Source: Clostridia bacterium (GTDB lineage: Bacteria > Bacillota_A > Clostridia > Oscillospirales > Butyricicoccaceae). Taken from it: DNA of 10,340 nucleotides. Position numbers and translations under genes: made by a program. The notes beneath the pieces are model-generated. The model was given only the letters and a program-made list of their open reading frames with translations. It was not told where the DNA came from and did not search any database. The stretch spans positions 1 to 10,340 of the forward strand of contig JAFOHJ010000034.1 in the NCBI GenBank assembly GCA_017421885.1, given 5' to 3'. Position 1 is the first letter of the stretch; each line of letters begins with the position of its first letter. Below are positions 7,851 through 10,340 of the stretch, in pieces.

Positions 7851-7858
7851 AGAAGGTG
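7851..7858 (+). promoter_or_regulatory. Ribosome binding site fixing the start at 7865
   Basis: AGAAGGTG at 7851-7858 lies 6 bases before ATG 7865. The upstream in-frame GTG at 7856 overlaps this site and has no room for its own, so ATG 7865 is preferred. Confidence 0.6.
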
Positions 7859-7864
7859 ACATCC

Positions 7865-8590
7865 ATGGGTGAAGAAAAAGTTAAAAAGCTGGTGCTCACA
7901 AACGGTTCGGGCGTCATAGCCGATAATTCGGGAATGCAGGATGCTCTGAGCGGCCTCGACCCGGTCATGGAATCGGCCCTTGAGGGAGTCTCGATAAACG
8001 ACCTTATGGCCGACGGCCATTACGACTATGCCATGAAGCGCATATTAAAGGAGTGCGGCGGCCATAAAAATGCCGCGGCGGCACGGTTCGAGGGCTATTA
8101 TGCGGCGGCTCAGAATGCCGGAAATGTGTCCGGCCGTCCACTCTGCGACTGGGACATTACCGCCATGCTGGAGAGGATCGACGAGAAGATCGCCGAGGTG
8201 GACAAGGCCAAACAGAGCGGCATGGGCGGCGTGACGGTGACATCGTCGAATGTCGCGGGGGTGACCCCTGCGGCAGACCATCCCGCGGCCGGCAGGGCGG
8301 GCATCGATCAGGACCCCTACGAGAGGGAAAAGTTCGCCCAGAAGCTTATCGACTATCACGGCGACCTGCTTGAGATATGCTGGAGGATGAAGGAGCATCT
8401 CAATGATGCAAAGCCCTATATGAACGGAAGCCACACCTTCCTTTCTCTTCTCGACCAGCTGGAAGCAACTGCGGCGGCCATTCAGAAGAGGGGCGATGCC
8501 ATCCTCGAGCTGGGAAACGCCGAAAAGAAGCACGCCCGATATCTTATAGAGCTTTATGAAAAGTTCGGGAAGTTCGAGGTGAAAAAGTAA
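7865..8590 (+). CDS. Two-part helical protein of unknown function
   Basis: A 241-residue protein I do not recognise. It has an N-terminal part (1-115) with several short helices, a flexible Gly/Thr/Ala/Pro linker (about 117-150), and a C-terminal helical part (about 152-240). The latter could be a hairpin whose turn is near YMNGSHTF (185-192), similar in layout to the small proteins that follow. It has no signal peptide or membrane segment. The start is set by the site at 7851-7858; a GTG at 7856 would add three residues. The stop codon overlaps the next ATG (TAATG), so the two proteins are likely made together. It directly follows the ATPase gene, which suggests an adaptor, chaperone or larger substrate-like partner (inference). 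Confidence 0.8.
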   Translation: MGEEKVKKLVLTNGSGVIADNSGMQDALSGLDPVMESALEGVSINDLMADGHYDYAMKRILKECGGHKNAAAARFEGYYAAAQNAGNVSGRPLCDWDITAMLERIDEKIAEVDKAKQSGMGGVTVTSSNVAGVTPAADHPAAGRAGIDQDPYEREKFAQKLIDYHGDLLEICWRMKEHLNDAKPYMNGSHTFLSLLDQLEATAAAIQKRGDAILELGNAEKKHARYLIELYEKFGKFEVKK

Positions 8591-8925
8591 TGCCCGAGGA
8601 AAACATTTTCAAGGTCAACCCCATCGAGATAATGAGGCTCAGCCAGTCGCTGGTCAAGGATTATATCGACCTCCGCGACAAGACAGACGAGCTGATGAAG
8701 GAATATAAAAAGCTGGGCCTGAGCTATATTGACGACGGCTACAGGCAGCTGGGCGAGGTGCTTGGGCTTATCGAAAAGGATATTTCCGAGCGAAACGGAC
8801 ACATGGGCCTTGTTGCCCATCAGCTGGATATTGCGGCTCAGCAGATAATGGAGGCCCTAAAAGCCGAAGCGGCGGCAAGGGCAGCCGTTCAGAATGTGAA
8901 CGAACAGAACAAAGGAGATGCATAA
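8590..8925 (+). CDS. WXG100-like helical-hairpin protein, DDG type (copy 1)
   Basis: A 111-residue, signal-less, two-helix protein. Helix one spans about 11-43, a turn contains YIDDGY (46-51), helix two spans about 52-100, and a polar tail follows. Length, helix-turn-helix layout and a central aromatic/Gly turn match the WXG100 (EsxA/YukE) superfamily, but the W-x-G itself is replaced by [FY]-x-D-D-G. The next gene is a clear paralogue: by hand about 35 of 84 aligned residues are identical, without gaps from the N-P-x-E motif onward. The start overlaps the previous stop and has a GAGGTG site. No C-terminal Y-x-x-x-[DE] export tag is present. It is probably a partner or substrate of the FtsK-like ATPase (inference). 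Confidence 0.82.
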   Translation: MPEENIFKVNPIEIMRLSQSLVKDYIDLRDKTDELMKEYKKLGLSYIDDGYRQLGEVLGLIEKDISERNGHMGLVAHQLDIAAQQIMEALKAEAAARAAVQNVNEQNKGDA

Positions 8926-8927
8926 GA

Positions 8928-9260
8928 ATGCCCGGATTTGGTTTGAAGGCTAACCCGGTAGAGATGAAAAAGCTCGCGCTGGGCATTATGAAAGACCTTA
9001 AAGAGTTTGAAGACAAGACGGCCTTTATGTGGAGCGAATATAAGAAGCTGGGCGAGAGCTTCCACGACGACGGATATCTCGAGATGGGCTCGTATATTCA
9101 GGATATTCAGAAGAGAATAGACGAACGAGGCGAATATATAAAGCTTGCTGCCGACACACTTGATAAGGTGGCCGACGAGATCCTGAAGGCTCTTGAGGAG
9201 CAGGCCAAGGCAATTCTTGCAGCGCAGCAGGCGGCAGGCGGACAGGGAGGTAAGCAGTAA
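8928..9260 (+). CDS. WXG100-like helical-hairpin protein, DDG type (copy 2)
   Basis: A 110-residue paralogue of the preceding protein, with the same N-P-x-E start of helix one, a shared SEYKKLG/KEYKKLG segment, and the turn motif FHDDGY at 45-50. Helix two runs to about 100 and ends in a Gly/Gln/Ala-rich tail. A tryptophan occurs at residue 35, but not in a W-x-G. A strong AAAGGAGATG site (8911-8920) precedes the start, 2 bases after the previous stop. The tandem arrangement points to gene duplication followed by divergence, perhaps giving a heterodimer as in EsxA/EsxB pairs (inference). Confidence 0.82.
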   Translation: MPGFGLKANPVEMKKLALGIMKDLKEFEDKTAFMWSEYKKLGESFHDDGYLEMGSYIQDIQKRIDERGEYIKLAADTLDKVADEILKALEEQAKAILAAQQAAGGQGGKQ

Positions 9261-9592
9261 TGGAATACAGTGTGGAACAGATGAAGAGTCTTCTTGACCG
9301 CGACCCTGCCGAACAGAAAAGATTCGGAAGGCTGCTTCAGCAGTATGAGAGCGACCTTCTTGAGGTACATGCCCGCCTTGTCAGCCGCATCGACGAGGCC
9401 GAAGCGCTCCTCGGAGAGGACATTACGACCACCGTTACCGGTGAGGTGAGGAATCTCCTGAGTGAGATAAAGAACCTCCTTAACGGCGACCTTTCAAGTT
9501 ACGGCGCGGCTCATGTCAAGAGCGCCGAGAAGCTGGAGCAGGCACAGGACATGATCCGCGAGCTGCTCAAGAAGCTCAATGTCAAGCTCTGA
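9260..9592 (+). CDS. Small helical protein, divergent member of the array
   Basis: A 110-residue, almost wholly helical protein with two long helical regions (about 4-50 and 60-108). The Thr-rich break between them (GEDITTTVTGE, about 52-62) occupies the position of the DDG turn in its neighbours. The DDG motif itself is absent, and I see no convincing alignment with the paralogues on either side. The start ATG overlaps the previous stop (TAATG) and has a GGGAGG site (9245-9250). It has no signal peptide or membrane segment. Same size and operon position suggest a structurally related partner, but homology is unproven. Confidence 0.75.
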   Translation: MEYSVEQMKSLLDRDPAEQKRFGRLLQQYESDLLEVHARLVSRIDEAEALLGEDITTTVTGEVRNLLSEIKNLLNGDLSSYGAAHVKSAEKLEQAQDMIRELLKKLNVKL

Positions 9593-9866
9593 TATGATAG
9601 AAGTCAGCTGTGAAGAGCTCAGAGCGCTGAGGATAAAGCTGCTCATGGCATATAAGGCCGTCATACTCGACTGTCAGAGGCTCGAGGCTGCCGTAGAGAA
9701 GCTGGAAGAGACCTTTGAGGACGACGGTATCGACGAGATAAAGGCTGTGTGCGAGGGCATATATAAGGAGCTGGGCGAGAACAAAGATGCCCTTCTGCTG
9801 ATATCCGAGGCCCTCGAGCAGGCCGCTGCGCTTATCGAAGAGTCAAAGGAGGTCGTGGGGCAGTGA
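9579..9866 (+). CDS. WXG100-like helical-hairpin protein, DDG type (copy 3)
   Basis: A 95-residue helical protein with FEDDGI at 46-51, the same place as the DDG turn in the two proteins upstream. Two starts are possible: ATG 9579, which overlaps the previous gene by 14 bases, and ATG 9594, just after its stop. Neither has a strong Shine-Dalgarno. The first is kept because it puts the motif at the same distance from the N-terminus as in the relatives. It aligns without gaps to the next protein (the D-D pairs coincide, and both end in an E-E-S-based tail), so these two form a second paralogous pair. It is the shortest DDG protein so far, with little tail after helix two. Confidence 0.75.
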   Translation: MSSSDMIEVSCEELRALRIKLLMAYKAVILDCQRLEAAVEKLEETFEDDGIDEIKAVCEGIYKELGENKDALLLISEALEQAAALIEESKEVVGQ

Positions 9867-10135
9867 CACTTGACATCAGACGCGACACCGACGAGATGAG
9901 AGCCTGCCGCAACAGAATATATGACTTTGCCATGGCGATCGCAAAGGATGCCGCCGACATAAAAAAGGCCTGCAGAGAGGCATCAGACTACATGAGGGAC
10001 GATGTGTGCCAGGAGGCCCTTAAGGCCATCGGCAACATGGCAGACAACATGATAAAGCAGGGCGAGGTAGCCCTAGCCCTTGCCGACAGGATAGAAAAAT
10101 CGGCAAAGATACTGGAAGAATCGGAAGAGCTTTAA
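9863..10135 (+). CDS. WXG100-like helical protein, turn motif altered
   Basis: A 90-residue helical protein starting with GTG that overlaps the previous stop (GTGA), preceded by a full AAAGGAGG site (9845-9852). It matches the preceding protein end to end without gaps. However, the turn reads MRDDVC (44-49): the two aspartates stay while the aromatic and the glycine are lost. This suggests divergence after duplication, perhaps to a dedicated dimer partner. It has no signal peptide, membrane segment or export tag. Confidence 0.75.
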   Translation: MTLDIRRDTDEMRACRNRIYDFAMAIAKDAADIKKACREASDYMRDDVCQEALKAIGNMADNMIKQGEVALALADRIEKSAKILEESEEL

Positions 10136-10149
10136 GGGAGGAAGGCATT

Positions 10150-10340
10150 ATGGCGATCATATTTGCGAAAATCGATCTGCTGCGTGAGTTTCAGGCCTTT
10201 CTTCCCGATAAGATACTCGATGCCATGGAAAAGGCTGTGCCCAGACTCGACGTGAGGATCGAAAGTACAAAAAAGTTTATGGCAGAGGCCGAGGAAAAGG
10301 CCGAGAACACCTATAAGAAGAAGGAAAAGGCCTGCGATGC
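10150..10340 (+). CDS. N-terminus of another helical, charged protein (partial)
   Basis: ATG 10150 is preceded by a strong GGGAGGAAGG site (10136-10145) and opens a frame that runs off the right edge after 63 codons. The visible part begins MAIIFAKIDLLREF. From residue 28 on it is a highly charged Lys/Glu/Ala helix, probably coiled coil, with a cysteine near the cut. It is not obviously alignable with the DDG proteins. It continues the operon with a 14-base gap. Its full length and function cannot be judged from the window. Confidence 0.7.
   Translation, partial: MAIIFAKIDLLREFQAFLPDKILDAMEKAVPRLDVRIESTKKFMAEAEEKAENTYKKKEKACD

Noticed and set aside
8590..10135. Phage tail or tape-measure-like small helical proteins
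   Set aside because: There are no phage structural, packaging or lysis genes nearby, and the ATPase is FtsK-like rather than terminase-like. The type-VII-like reading fits the context better.
1..10340. CRISPR array, tRNA or rRNA gene, insertion sequence
   Set aside because: I saw no regularly spaced direct repeats, no cloverleaf or rRNA signature, no transposase and no terminal inverted repeats. The only repetition is protein-level paralogy among the small genes.

Overview
The window carries one long plus-strand operon of at least eleven genes (261 to past the right edge) and the first codons of a divergent gene at the left edge. Strong AGGAGG-type ribosome binding sites, sigma-A-like promoters, G+C-richer coding DNA next to an AT-rich intergenic stretch, and the protein families present suggest a Gram-positive Bacillota, probably a gut Clostridia such as the Ruminococcus/Oscillospiraceae group. 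The taxon is an inference from style, not from a marker gene.

Layout. Positions 1-33 (minus strand) hold the start of a gene whose product begins with a CxxC zinc-ribbon signature. It has its own ribosome binding site and a near-consensus promoter. Positions 34-260 form a divergent control region with a promoter on each strand and a terminator-like hairpin between them. Next comes a signalling module: a Ser/Thr protein kinase with a zinc ribbon (261-1577), a von Willebrand factor A (vWA) protein with an intact MIDAS metal site (1603-2565), and a PP2C-type phosphatase with a coiled-coil tail (2572-3807). A 79-residue helical protein (3817-4056) leads into a 1259-residue FtsK/SpoIIIE/EssC-type ATPase (4070-7849). 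After the ATPase lies a run of small, cytosolic-looking, all-helical proteins: 241, 111, 110, 110, 95 and 90 residues, plus a last one cut off by the window edge. Four of them share a centrally placed Asp-Asp (mostly [FY]-x-D-D-G) where WXG100 proteins have their hairpin turn.

How the genes may work together (inference). Gaps of 2-25 bases and stop/start overlaps imply co-transcription and coupled translation. The kinase/vWA/PP2C trio matches the 'TerY-P' triad known from tellurite-resistance-type gene neighbourhoods, here without Ter genes. An FtsK-like motor next to several helical-hairpin proteins resembles a type VII (ESX/Yuk) secretion locus. However, the motor has no visible transmembrane helices or FHA domains, the small proteins lack the classic W-x-G, and no membrane component is in view. 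The locus is best described as a phosphorylation-controlled, type-VII-like ATPase system with a diversified set of WXG100-like partners. Whether it exports proteins, builds a cytoplasmic assembly or does something else cannot be decided from this window.
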